Of a stretch of 64,000 bases of DNA, positions 41,733-50,081 are shown one piece after another. Every line of letters starts with the position of its first letter. Position 1 is the first letter of the stretch. Location of the stretch: contig NZ_CAKTVU010000011.1 of NCBI RefSeq assembly GCF_934630535.1, positions 1 to 64,000 of the forward strand. The letters run 5' to 3'. Position numbers and translations under genes: made by a program. This stretch comes from an uncultured Senegalimassilia sp. Lineage in GTDB: Bacteria; Actinomycetota; Coriobacteriia; Coriobacteriales; Eggerthellaceae. The notes below the pieces were generated by a model that was not told the origin of the DNA, searched no databases, and was given only the letters and a program-made list of their open reading frames with translations.

Positions 41733-42344
41733 TTACGAGACCGCATCCTTCACGAACGCGAACACCGCATCGCAGCGCTCGCGCGTCTGCGCGACGAGCC
41801 GGTCGGCCTCGTCGCGGTAGCGTGCGGCGCGTTCGGCGTCGTCGATGGACGCCGCGTTAATGTACACGTTCAGGCTGGCGCCGTCCACCGCGGCTCGGGC
41901 GAACGCCACCGAAACGCCCGCATCGCTGCAGGCCATGCGGCTGCCGTTGCGCGCCAGGAAATCGGCATGCTCCACGCACGCAGCGGCCGTGCGCATGATA
42001 TCCAGCGGCACCTCGGTGGCGCCGATGAGGGCATCCTGGACGGCGGCCTGCTTCGCCGCAAGCTGCTCGGGGGTGTCCTTGGGCATGCGGTAGGCCGTCG
42101 CCAGCGGGCCGAAAGCCTCGGCGTCGGCGCCCACCAGCTCGAGCAGGCGCCCGCGCAGGTCCGCCAGCTTCTCCAAGCGCATGTACACTTCGGGTTCCAC
42201 CTGGGCATACGTCTTCTTGCCCACGGTCAGGTTGCCCACCATGGACGCCAGCGCGCAGGCCAGCGCGCCGCAATATGCCGAGGCCCCGCCGCCGCCCGGC
42301 GTGGGGGCCGCCGAGGCAAGCTCCTCGACGAACGAAGTATCCAT
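41733..42344 (-). CDS. fchA: Formiminotransferase-cyclodeaminase family cyclohydrolase
   Basis: 203 residues. The N-terminus SFVEELASAAPTPGGGGASAYCGALACALASMVGNLT is the hallmark of the FTCD cyclodeaminase domain used as stand-alone methenyl-THF cyclohydrolase (FchA) in acetogens and other anaerobes. All-helical, cytoplasmic. GGAAAGGAAGCG precedes the ATG at 42344. It overlaps functionally with the cyclohydrolase activity of the adjacent FolD; histidine-derived formimino-THF is an alternative substrate. Confidence 0.9.
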   Translation of the reverse strand: MDTSFVEELASAAPTPGGGGASAYCGALACALASMVGNLTVGKKTYAQVEPEVYMRLEKLADLRGRLLELVGADAEAFGPLATAYRMPKDTPEQLAAKQAAVQDALIGATEVPLDIMRTAAACVEHADFLARNGSRMACSDAGVSVAFARAAVDGASLNVYINAASIDDAERAARYRDEADRLVAQTRERCDAVFAFVKDAVS

Positions 42345-42427
42345 ACGCTTCCTTTCCATCATCAACCGCACAAGCGGTCTGCAAGCTCGACGCCGAGGCC
42401 CAGCAACCCTACGAGCAGTTTACCCAG

Positions 42428-42539
42428 CTGAGTGGCTGGGTGGTGTCCACAAAGCGAGTTCCGCACGACGCAAAAGCCCCAGTGGGGCTTTTGCCAAAGC
42501 AGGACTGTCTGAGCGACTGGACACCACCCAGTCGCTCAG
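42428..42539. repeat. 22-bp inverted repeat pair flanking a terminator hairpin
   Basis: CTGAGTGGCTGGGTGGTGTCCA (42428-42449) is matched at 20 of 22 positions by the reverse complement of 42518-42539. Each arm also folds on itself (ACCCAGC/GCTGGGT at 42422-42441; CTGAGCGACT/AGTCGCTCAG at 42509-42539). Between them is the terminator at 42470-42494, so alternative RNA folds are possible. Confidence 0.75.
42470..42494 (-). terminator. fhs terminator
   Basis: GCAAAAGCCCC-AGT-GGGGCTTTTGC, a strong symmetrical hairpin about 55 bases past the fhs stop and able to work in both directions. Confidence 0.8.
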
Positions 42540-42548
42540 CGTCCGGGA

Positions 42549-44237
42549 CTAGAACAGCCCCGTGATCTTACCGGTCTCGTCGACGTCGATCTTGAAGGCC
42601 GCGGGGCTCTTCCCCAGGCCCGGCATGGTCATGATGTTGCCGGTGAGCGCCACCACGAAGCCGGCGCCGGCGCTGACCTTGACGTCGCGCACGGTGATGC
42701 GGAAGCCGCGCGGCGCGCCCAGCTTCGTCTGATCGTCGCTGAAGCTGTACTGGGTCTTGGCCATGCACACGGGCATGTCGCCGAAGCCGAGCTTCTCCAG
42801 CTTCGCCAGCTCCTTGGCCGCCTTGGCCTCGAAGTTGACGCCGTCGGCGCGGTAAACGTTCTTGGCAACGGCCTCGATCTTCTCGCGCAGGCTCAGGTCA
42901 TCGCCGTAGGAGAACTGGAACGTGTCGGCGCTGCGGCCGGCCTCATCGCCGTTCTCGCACAGGCGCACGACCTCGTCGGCCAGCGCCAGGCCGCCCTCGC
43001 CGCCCTTGGCCCACACCTCGGACAGGGCCACGTTCACGCCCAGCTCGCGGCACTTGTCCTCGACGAGCTTCAGCTCGGCCTCGGTGTCGGTGGGGAAGCG
43101 GTTGATGGCCACCACGCACGGCAGGTTGTACACGTTCGTGATGTTCTCCACGTGCTGCAGCAGGTTGGGCAGACCGGCCTCGAGCGCCTGCAGGTTCTCC
43201 TCGTTGAGCGCGTCCTTGGCCACGCCGCCGTGGTTCTTGAGCGCGCGGACCGTTGCCACCACGACGACGGCGTCGGGCTTCAGGCCGGTCAGACGGCACT
43301 TGATGTCCAGGAACTTCTCCGCGCCCAGGTCGGCACCGAAGCCGGCCTCGGTGATGCAGTAGTCGCCCAGCGCGCGCGCCATCTGCGTGGCCATGATGGA
43401 GTTGCAGCCGTGCGCGATGTTGGCGAAGGGGCCGCCGTGCACGAACGCCGGCGTGCCCTCGAGCGTCTGCACGAGGTTGGGCTTGAGCGCGTCCTTGAGC
43501 AGCGCGGCCATGGCGCCCTCGGCGTGCAGGTCATGCGCGGTGACGGGCTGGTCGTCGAAGGTGTAGCCGACCACGATGCGGCCAAGGCGCTCCTTCAGGT
43601 CGGTGATGCTGGTGGCCAGGCAGAAGATGGCCATGATCTCGCTGGCCACGGTGATATCGAAGCCGTCCTCGCGCGGCACGCCGTTGGCCCTGCCGCCCAG
43701 GCCGCACACGATGTTGCGCAGCTGGCGGTCGTTCATGTCCACCACGCGCTTCCACGTGATCTTGCGGACGTCGATGCCCAGCTCGTTGCCGTTATGGATG
43801 TGGGCGTCGAGCAGCGCCGCGAGCAGGTTGTTGGCAGCACCGATGGCGTGGAAGTCGCCGGTGAAGTGCAGGTTGATGTCCTCCATGGGGATGACCTGGG
43901 CGTATCCGCCGCCCGCGGCACCGCCCTTGATGCCGAACACAGGGCCCAGGCTGGGCTCGCGCAGCGCCACGACGGGGTTCTTGCCGCGCTTCTGCAGCGC
44001 GTCGGCCAGGCCCACCGTGGTAGTGGTCTTGCCCTCTCCGGCCGGCGTGGGGTTGATGGCCGTCACGAGCACCAGCTTGCCCGGCGCGTGCTCCTGATCG
44101 CGCAGCAGGTTGTAGTCCACCTTAGCCTTCGTGGTTCCGTACTGCTCCAGGTACTGCTCGGGCACACCCGCCTTCTGCGCGATGGCGCTGATGGGTTGCG
44201 GAGTCGCTGCCTGGGCGATTTCGATGTCGGTCAACAC
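42549..44237 (-). CDS. fhs: Formate-tetrahydrofolate ligase
   Basis: 562 residues, the usual length (~555-560). It makes 10-formyl-THF from formate, THF and ATP. Signatures are TAINPTPAGEGKTTTTVGLADAL (P-loop), REPSLGPVFGIKGGAAGGGYAQV and HGGPFANIAHGCNS. The start is GTG at 44237 after GAGAGG. Together with fchA and folD downstream on the same strand it completes conversion of formate to methylene-THF, supporting purine and thymidylate synthesis or a formate-handling anaerobic lifestyle. Confidence 0.97.
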   Translation of the reverse strand: MLTDIEIAQAATPQPISAIAQKAGVPEQYLEQYGTTKAKVDYNLLRDQEHAPGKLVLVTAINPTPAGEGKTTTTVGLADALQKRGKNPVVALREPSLGPVFGIKGGAAGGGYAQVIPMEDINLHFTGDFHAIGAANNLLAALLDAHIHNGNELGIDVRKITWKRVVDMNDRQLRNIVCGLGGRANGVPREDGFDITVASEIMAIFCLATSITDLKERLGRIVVGYTFDDQPVTAHDLHAEGAMAALLKDALKPNLVQTLEGTPAFVHGGPFANIAHGCNSIMATQMARALGDYCITEAGFGADLGAEKFLDIKCRLTGLKPDAVVVVATVRALKNHGGVAKDALNEENLQALEAGLPNLLQHVENITNVYNLPCVVAINRFPTDTEAELKLVEDKCRELGVNVALSEVWAKGGEGGLALADEVVRLCENGDEAGRSADTFQFSYGDDLSLREKIEAVAKNVYRADGVNFEAKAAKELAKLEKLGFGDMPVCMAKTQYSFSDDQTKLGAPRGFRITVRDVKVSAGAGFVVALTGNIMTMPGLGKSPAAFKIDVDETGKITGLF

Positions 44238-44573
44238 GTCGGGGCCTCTCTCTCGTCTGGATGCGGACGCGCCCCGTCCCTTTGCGAGGCGCATGAACGT
44301 AGGTGCCATTGTAGCGGCGGGCCTTGCCCGCCATCGAACCGCAACCGTTAAGAAACCTAGATTTCAAGGCAACGGCGAAAATGCGGTCAAATTTGTTGCA
44401 ATTATGGAGAAGCAGGCGCGGGAAAGCGCCTTGCAGGGGGTTTCCAAGGCGCAACGGGGGCGCGAAACGCCGACAGAGGACCGCACGCAAGCCGCGCGGC
44501 GACCGGCGAACGCGCCCCGGGGCCGGCGGACGCCGCCAACGGCCCGGGGCGCAAGCGCGCCTTAGCCCAAGTC
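44238..44573. other. Intergenic region between coaX and fhs
   Basis: No gene; includes the coaX hairpin at 44512-44552 and a short AT-richer stretch around 44340-44410, which may hold the fhs promoter. No clear -35/-10 pair was identified. Confidence 0.45.
44512..44552 (-). terminator. coaX terminator-like hairpin
   Basis: GCGCCCCGGGGCC pairs with GGCCCGGGGCGC (one bulged G) 22 bases past the coaX stop. Very stable, but followed by few T residues. Confidence 0.5.
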
Positions 44574-45380
44574 TTAGTCGGGACGGCCGTACAAGCCGGT
44601 GGTGTCGTTTTCCATGAAGTTGTCGTAGACCAGGCGCAGGCCCTCGAGCGTCAGGTCCTGGTTCACATGCGTGATGGTGCGCGAAAGCGGCGCCACGCGG
44701 CGGGCCAATCCGCCGGTGGCCACGACGGCCGCCTTGTAGCCGAGCTGCTCGAACATGCGGTTGACCAGGCCGTCGACGCGATCGGCCTCGCCGTAGACGA
44801 TGCCCACCTGCATGGCCTGCGCGGTGTTGCGGCCGATGGAGGTGTGGGGGTTGACCAGGTCGATGGCTCCCAGCTTGGTGGCATGGCTGAACAGCGCGCG
44901 GGCGCTGGTGTCCACGCCGGGGGCGATGACGCCGCCGGCGAACGTGCCCTTCCCGTCGATCACCTCCATATTGGTGGCGGTGCCGAAATCGACCACGACC
45001 ACGGGCGCCCCGTACAGCTTGTGGGCCGCCACGCAGTCGGCGATGCGGTCGGCGCCGATCTCGCGGGGGTTGGGGTAATCGCCGGCATCGAACAGCCCGG
45101 CGGCGTTCTCGGCGGTGCACACCACCGCGCGCACGCCGATCATCTGCTTGGTCGCCTGCTGCCACGCGTCGGTGAGCGCCGGGACGACCGACGCCAGCGC
45201 CACGCCGCTGATGTCCTCGAACGACACGCCCTCGGAGCTGAGCAGCGGGATGAGCTTCACGCGCAGCTCGTCGCACGTGTGCAGCTTGTTCGTGGCCACG
45301 CGCCAGCGGAAGCGCAGCTTCTTGTCCTCGTACACGCCCAACACGGTCTGGGTGTTTCCCACGTCTATTGCCAGCAGCAT
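44574..45380 (-). CDS. coaX: Type III pantothenate kinase
   Basis: 268 residues. An ASKHA-fold kinase for the first step of CoA synthesis. The N-terminal phosphate loop LLAIDVGNTQTVLGVY, GADRIADCVAAHKLYG, VVDFGTATNMEVID and GGVIAPGVDTSARALF are diagnostic. The ATG at 45380 follows GAGGGGAG. An extended -10 promoter lies about 70 bases upstream. Confidence 0.96.
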   Translation of the reverse strand: MLLAIDVGNTQTVLGVYEDKKLRFRWRVATNKLHTCDELRVKLIPLLSSEGVSFEDISGVALASVVPALTDAWQQATKQMIGVRAVVCTAENAAGLFDAGDYPNPREIGADRIADCVAAHKLYGAPVVVVDFGTATNMEVIDGKGTFAGGVIAPGVDTSARALFSHATKLGAIDLVNPHTSIGRNTAQAMQVGIVYGEADRVDGLVNRMFEQLGYKAAVVATGGLARRVAPLSRTITHVNQDLTLEGLRLVYDNFMENDTTGLYGRPD

Positions 45381-45782
45381 GGCGCCGCTCCCCTCGTTCT
45401 CAGGTTCCCCGCCGCAATGCATCGCAACGGGGTCGATTTTTCCGTGCATCAGTATAACAGCAGGCTGCGATGCGGTTCGCGAACATGCGGGAAGCTTCCG
45501 GAATCATACCCGGCATGCACCCGCGCCGAGCGTTCGGGAACGGGATCGTCCGGCCGCCATGTCGGCCGGACGGATAGCGCTACGTCCCCGAGGTGTCCGA
45601 ACCGGGCCGTTTTGCCCCGGGGAGGTAACGTGTTTTTGACGGGAAGGCCACTTGTCGCGCCGATGCGGGTATAGTTGTCGCAAGAACACGGAACGGCTGC
45701 CTTCCTGCGGCGCGGGGCGCTCGGCATCCTGCGCCCCGCGTACCGCACAAGCAGCTTTCGCAATGGAAAGAAGAGGCCCATC
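45381..45782. other. Divergent region between coaX and the two-component operon
   Basis: No gene. Holds the coaX promoter (45451-45459, minus) and, for the plus-strand regulator, TATAGT at 45670-45675. No matching -35 was seen. Confidence 0.5.
45451..45459 (-). promoter_or_regulatory. coaX extended -10 promoter
   Basis: Minus-strand TGTTATACT: a TG dinucleotide one base before TATACT (45451-45456). The -35 region is poor, as expected for extended -10 promoters. Confidence 0.5.
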
Positions 45783-46478
45783 ATGAACGAAACGCCTTCG
45801 CGCATCCTGGTCGTGGACGACGAGCCCTCCATCACGGAGTTCGTCGGATACGCCCTGAAGAAGGAGGGCTTCCAGCCCGACGTCGTGGACAACGGCGAGG
45901 ACGCGCTTGCAATGGCCCAGGAAAACGACTACGACCTGTTCGTCCTGGACATCATGCTACCCGGCATGGACGGCTACGAGCTGTGCCGCCGCCTGCGCAC
46001 CAAAACGTCCGCGCCCGTGCTGTTCCTCTCGGCGCGCGACACCGAGCTGGACAAGGTGGTGGGGCTCGAGATCGGCGGCGACGACTACCTGGCCAAGCCC
46101 TTCGGCGTGCGCGAGCTCATCGCCCGCGTCCGCGCGCTGCTGCGCCGCAGCCAGGGCAACGAGCTCACGGCGAACAGCCACGCCATCACCGCCAGCGGCA
46201 TCACGCTCGACGAGGACGCGCACACCGCCACCGGCCCGGCCGGCGACATCGACCTGACGCCCCGCGAGTTCGAGCTGATGGCGTGCCTCATGAAGAACGC
46301 GGGCAAGGTGGTCTCGCGCGAGGAGCTGCTGCGCGACGCCTGGGGCTGGGAATACCTTACGGAAACCAAAACCGTGGACACCCACATCAAGCGCCTGCGT
46401 GATAAGATCGAGCAAGCCGGATACGATCCCGGTCTTGTTGAAACAGTTCGCGGTTACGGATATAGGTTCAAGCTATAA
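45783..46478 (+). CDS. OmpR/PhoB-family response regulator
   Basis: 231 residues. The receiver has VVDDEPS, phospho-acceptor Asp56 (DLFVLDIMLPGMDGYEL) and LAKPFGVRE. The winged-helix domain carries LTPREFELMACLMKNAGKVVSREELLRDAWG and ends VRGYGYRFKL. The ATG at 45783 follows AAGAGG; an earlier frame from 45675 lacks support. The stop TAA overlaps the presumptive start of the kinase gene, so the two are translationally coupled. Confidence 0.95.
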   Translation: MNETPSRILVVDDEPSITEFVGYALKKEGFQPDVVDNGEDALAMAQENDYDLFVLDIMLPGMDGYELCRRLRTKTSAPVLFLSARDTELDKVVGLEIGGDDYLAKPFGVRELIARVRALLRRSQGNELTANSHAITASGITLDEDAHTATGPAGDIDLTPREFELMACLMKNAGKVVSREELLRDAWGWEYLTETKTVDTHIKRLRDKIEQAGYDPGLVETVRGYGYRFKL

Positions 46479-46534
46479 AACGGCTGCAGACATATTTCGC
46501 GCTCCTGGCCACGCTGCTCAGCCTGCTCGCAGCG

Positions 46535-47539
46535 GTGGTGACGGCCGTCGTGTGCATGCTCGTGTACGACGCCTCCATAGCGATCCTGCTGACGCTGATC
46601 CCCATAGGCGTGGTCATCTTCTGCATCAGCCTGCTTATCGGGCACTTCCTGTCCGAGCCGCTCAGCGACCTGGCGAAGAAGACGGCGGCGTTCCGCAACG
46701 GCGCCCCCGTCACGTTCGAGCCCGACGGCCGCATGTACGAGGCCGACCTGCTGACCAGCGATTTCAAGCGCCTTGTGCAAACCACCACCCAGCAGCAGCA
46801 CGACCTGGCCATCAAGGAACGCCGTCAAAACGAATTCATCAGCGACGTCGCGCACGAGCTGCGCACGCCGCTGACCGCCATCCGCGGCAACGCCGAGATG
46901 CTCGCCGACCCCGACCTGCCGCCCTCGCTGCACGATAAGTTCTGCGACATCATCGTGAACGAGAGCGAGCGCCTCAGCCGCTTGACGCACGACCTGCTCA
47001 CCTTGCAGCGCATAGAAAGCTCGCCCATCCCTGAAACCATGCAGCGCGTGAACCTGCACGATCTGGCGAACAGCGTGGTCGACGCGTTGTCGCCCATCCT
47101 GCACGACCGCCAGGCGAACACGAAGGTCTCGGGCGAGGCGCCCGATGTGCTGGGCAATCCCGACAGCTTGCGACAGGCCGTCACCAACCTGGTCGAGAAC
47201 GCCAGCCGCTTCATCAAGCCCGGCGGGCATATCAGAGTCGAGCTGTTCGGCATGAACGGCAACTCCATCATCGCCGTGAAGGACGATGGCTGCGGCTTCG
47301 GCGATGTCGACCCGAAGCTGCTGTTCGACCGCTTCTACCGCACCGACGCCAGCCGAACGCGCGGCACGGGCGGCACGGGCCTAGGCCTTGCCATCGTGAA
47401 ATCCATCGCCGAGGCGCATGACGGCACCGTCGAGGCCGTCAACCTCCCCGAGGGCGGGGCGTGCTTCATGATCGCCATCCCCTCCATCCCCGCCGACATC
47501 TCGGTGAAGAAGCCCCATGGGAAGACCAAGGCCATCTAA
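46535..47539 (+). CDS. Sensor histidine kinase (start codon ambiguous)
   Basis: From the first canonical start (GTG 46535) it has 334 residues: TM segments, a short HAMP-like linker, HisKA with His107 (FISDVAHELRTPLTAI), and HATPase N (VTNLVENASRFI), G1 (VKDDGCGFG) and G2 (GTGGTGLGLAIV) boxes. The open frame continues upstream to 46466 and encodes KRLQTYFALLATLLSLLAAV, clearly the first half of TM1. The natural start is therefore probably at 46475, where the codon is ATA, overlapping the regulator stop. The GTG at 46535 has no ribosome site. Two TMs enclose a very short loop, so the sensor may detect a membrane-embedded or partner-protein signal. Confidence 0.88.
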   Translation: MVTAVVCMLVYDASIAILLTLIPIGVVIFCISLLIGHFLSEPLSDLAKKTAAFRNGAPVTFEPDGRMYEADLLTSDFKRLVQTTTQQQHDLAIKERRQNEFISDVAHELRTPLTAIRGNAEMLADPDLPPSLHDKFCDIIVNESERLSRLTHDLLTLQRIESSPIPETMQRVNLHDLANSVVDALSPILHDRQANTKVSGEAPDVLGNPDSLRQAVTNLVENASRFIKPGGHIRVELFGMNGNSIIAVKDDGCGFGDVDPKLLFDRFYRTDASRTRGTGGTGLGLAIVKSIAEAHDGTVEAVNLPEGGACFMIAIPSIPADISVKKPHGKTKAI

Positions 47540-47740
47540 GGACAGCCCTGCTCATTAAGCCGATAGCCGGCAAACAAGCGGGCCGCTTCCGCAGGCGGTC
47601 CCAGCCCATCCGTCACATGCGCTTGCCGCTTCCGCCGGCTGAAGCGTCCCCAAGCCCCCAGGCATTTGATTCACCTGCGCATCGATTCCAGTGCAGGCAA
47701 GGGCTATGACGTGGGGATTCGCAGGGGCCAACGCATGCGA

Positions 47741-47749
47741 TGCTATACT
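47741..47749 (+). promoter_or_regulatory. fabH extended -10 promoter
   Basis: TGCTATACT: TG one base before TATACT (47744-47749), about 60 bases ahead of the fabH ATG. No good -35. Confidence 0.5.
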
Positions 47750-47809
47750 CGAACGCAATCGACACGCATCACTTCCGAGGCGCATCGCCTCGCATACCAA
47801 AGGAGCATC

Positions 47810-48922
47810 ATGGGTTGCACCATCATCGGCTGCGGCAAGCAGCTGCCCGCACTTGACGTGCCAAACGAAGAGCTGACCAAACTGGTTGACACCACCGACG
47901 AGTGGATCTCCACGCGCACGGGCATTCTCTCCCGACGCGTTTGCGTGACCGAGGGCAACGTGGACATGGCCGAAGGCGCCGCACGCCAGGCGCTCGGCTG
48001 GGCAGACGGCGGCTATTCGCAGTGCAAGGTGGCTCCTGAGGACATCGACCTCGTCATCTACTCCACCATTTCGCCCGACGAGATGGTCCCCACCTGCGCC
48101 GCCGTGCTACGCAGGCGGTTGGGCCTGGTCAACGCCGCGGCGTTCGACATGAACGCCGCATGTACGGGCTTCATCTACGGCCTGACCATCGCCGAGTCCA
48201 TGATGGCCGCAAGCGCCCCGAGCGCTGCAGGCGCAGCGGGCCGCAACCCCATCAGGCGCGCGTTGGTGGTCGGCGGCGAGCGACTGACCCGCGTCGTCGA
48301 CTGGGCCGACCGTAACACGTGCGTGCTGTTCGGCGACGGCGCCGGCGCCGCCGTAGTGGAATGGGACGAGCGCAAACCCGGCATCCTGTCGTGGTTCATC
48401 AAAAACGACGACGACCACACCAACGCGCTCACCTGCCCCGCCTGCTTCGACGCGCCCCAGCCGTTCACGCCCGAAGGCGTCGACCCGAACGCATTGCAGC
48501 AAGCCGATCCCAGCATCGCCCTCATCGATGCCGAGCTCGACACCACGGAGCGCATCGCCGCCGGAGCTCCGCGCCAGGTCCTGAGCATGCACGGCCAGAA
48601 GGTGTTCAAGTTCGCCACCAGCGCCATGCCCGCCGCCATCGAGGAAGTGCTGCACCGTGCGAACCTGACCATCGACGACGTGCAGTTCATCGTGCCGCAT
48701 CAGGCGAACCTGCGCATCATCAAGTACGCCGCCAAGCGCATGGGCCTGCCGCTCGAGCGCTTCCAGGTGTCCATCGCGCATCGCGGCAACTCGTCATCGG
48801 CATGCATCCCCATGACGCTGTGCGATGCGTACGAGAACGGAAGCATCCACCCCGGCGACAAGGTGGTGCTCGTAGGCTTCGGCGGCGGCTTCACCAGCGG
48901 CGCCGTGCTGTACGAGGCATAA
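47810..48922 (+). CDS. fabH: 3-oxoacyl-ACP synthase III (KAS III)
   Basis: 370 residues. It condenses acetyl-CoA (or a branched primer) with malonyl-ACP to start fatty acid synthesis. The catalytic triad is visible: Cys in MNAACTGFIYGL, His in IVPHQANLRII and Asn in AHRGNSSSACIPM. WISTRTGI and the C-terminal GFGGGFTSGAVL are also conserved. Slightly longer than the usual ~320-330 residues because of an Ala-rich insertion after MMAASAPSAAGAAG. The ATG at 47810 follows AAAGGAG. No other fab gene is nearby. Confidence 0.93.
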   Translation: MGCTIIGCGKQLPALDVPNEELTKLVDTTDEWISTRTGILSRRVCVTEGNVDMAEGAARQALGWADGGYSQCKVAPEDIDLVIYSTISPDEMVPTCAAVLRRRLGLVNAAAFDMNAACTGFIYGLTIAESMMAASAPSAAGAAGRNPIRRALVVGGERLTRVVDWADRNTCVLFGDGAGAAVVEWDERKPGILSWFIKNDDDHTNALTCPACFDAPQPFTPEGVDPNALQQADPSIALIDAELDTTERIAAGAPRQVLSMHGQKVFKFATSAMPAAIEEVLHRANLTIDDVQFIVPHQANLRIIKYAAKRMGLPLERFQVSIAHRGNSSSACIPMTLCDAYENGSIHPGDKVVLVGFGGGFTSGAVLYEA

Positions 48923-49098
48923 CAGCCCGCCGACCTCGGCTCTCCGACTCTGCGAGGGCAAGGCGGCGCAGCAGCCGCGAGGTCGTCCAGCAAGCCCGCG
49001 TGTGCGGGTGCGCCAAACCCCTCCTTTGCGCACCCGCACGCCCGACAGCCGGAAACCCCGTCCGCAAACCTTACGCCCCGCACCCTGCGCCAGAACGC

Positions 49099-49126
49099 GA
49101 AAAGGCCCGCTCATGCGGGCCTTTTC
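49099..49126 (+). terminator. Bidirectional terminator between fabH and bioY
   Basis: GAAAAGGCCCGC-TCAT-GCGGGCCTTTTC. Short T-runs on both strands serve the convergent fabH and bioY genes. Confidence 0.85.
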
Positions 49127-49152
49127 GTTGTGCTTGGGATATGCTTAATCGC

Positions 49153-49746
49153 TTATGCGCGATGCCCCACGGCGGCGTTGACGGCGCGGGCGCAGATGAC
49201 GGCCGCGACCAGCTTCGCCAGGTCGACCAGGATGAACGGCGCAACGCCGGCCGCGAAGGCGGCGGCGGGCGTCATAGACGCCACGGCCATCAGCTGAGCC
49301 CAGCCGCACACATAAGCGACGGCAAGGAACACCAGGCCGGTCAGGAAGTCGATCGCGAACGCACGGGCGCCCTTCGCCTGGCCATCGCGAGCCAGCACGG
49401 CCTTCAGGCCGAAGCGCACGGCCACGGCAAGGCCCACGCCCAGCAGGTAGCCCCACAGAAAGCCGCCGGTCGCACCGGCTAGAACGCCGATGCCGCCGCG
49501 CATGCCGCTGAACAAGGGCACACCCACGGCGCCCAGAACCAGGTACGCAGTGATGGCCGCAACGGCCTCTTTCGGCTGCAGCACCAGCACCATGAACGCC
49601 ACGGCGAAGATCTGCAGCGTGAACGGCACGGGGCCCAGGGGCACCGTCACCCACGCCGATACCGCCGTGATGGCGACCGTCAATGCGACGAACGCGATCG
49701 AACGCGTGCGCGACCCGGCGGCCGTCTTCTTCTGAACCTGTTCCAC
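49153..49746 (-). CDS. bioY: Biotin ECF transporter S component BioY
   Basis: 197 residues with about six TM helices. Family motifs are VTVPLGPVPFTLQIFAV, LGAVGVPLFSGMRGGIGVLAGATGGFLWGYLLG and the terminal ILVDLAKLVAAV. It binds and imports biotin, alone or with ECF A/T subunits. The start is GTG at 49746 after AAGGGGAAG. A palindrome about 95 bases upstream may be its operator. birA, encoded 2 kb away, uses the imported biotin. Confidence 0.94.
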   Translation of the reverse strand: MEQVQKKTAAGSRTRSIAFVALTVAITAVSAWVTVPLGPVPFTLQIFAVAFMVLVLQPKEAVAAITAYLVLGAVGVPLFSGMRGGIGVLAGATGGFLWGYLLGVGLAVAVRFGLKAVLARDGQAKGARAFAIDFLTGLVFLAVAYVCGWAQLMAVASMTPAAAFAAGVAPFILVDLAKLVAAVICARAVNAAVGHRA

Positions 49747-49838
49747 AACTTCCCCTTCCTTGTCCTCCCGGTTCGCCCGGAAGGCCCATCCGCGACACCA
49801 TCGCGGCGATCGTTGCGCCGAACGCATCGATCCATTTC

Positions 49839-49862
49839 CTACAATTCACAGCGGAATTGTAG
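49839..49862 (-). promoter_or_regulatory. Palindrome upstream of bioY, candidate biotin-responsive operator
   Basis: CTACAATTC-N6-GAATTGTAG, exact 9-base arms. On the minus strand the outer arm contains TACAAT, usable as a -10, so a bound regulator would cover the promoter. The nearby BirA has no DNA-binding domain, so a separate regulator is needed. Confidence 0.5.
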
Positions 49863-49896
49863 CACGCGCACAATTTCCCTCGCCGGTTTTGGCCGC

Positions 49897-49931
49897 AAAA
49901 AAGCCTTGCAGCGCAAAATCGTTGCAAGGCT
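49897..49931 (-). terminator. MATE gene terminator
   Basis: AGCCTTGCA/TGCAAGGCT stem with a 12-base loop, followed on the minus strand by six T residues; about 150 bases past the MATE stop. Confidence 0.8.
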
Positions 49932-50081
49932 GAAACAAATGAGCTTACCGAAGCGAGCGCCATCAGCGGCAAGAAGAGGGCGCTACGCTCAAGCTGGGCG
50001 CCCTCGGGGAGGATGCGGACGGCGCCACCAGCAACGGCAATGGGGCGGCATATCCCCGATGAGCATTCGCCCTTCGCACCG

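Larger units (their letters stand above)
49747..50081. other. Region between bioY and the MATE gene
   Basis: No gene. Contains the bioY palindrome (49839-49862), the MATE terminator (49897-49931) and a further hairpin, GAGGGCGC/GCGCCCTC, near 49978-50007. Confidence 0.5.

Noticed and set aside
44310..44573. tRNA gene search in intergenic gaps
   Set aside because: No T-loop GGTTCGAATCC-type segment with matching acceptor arms was found in this or the other gaps.
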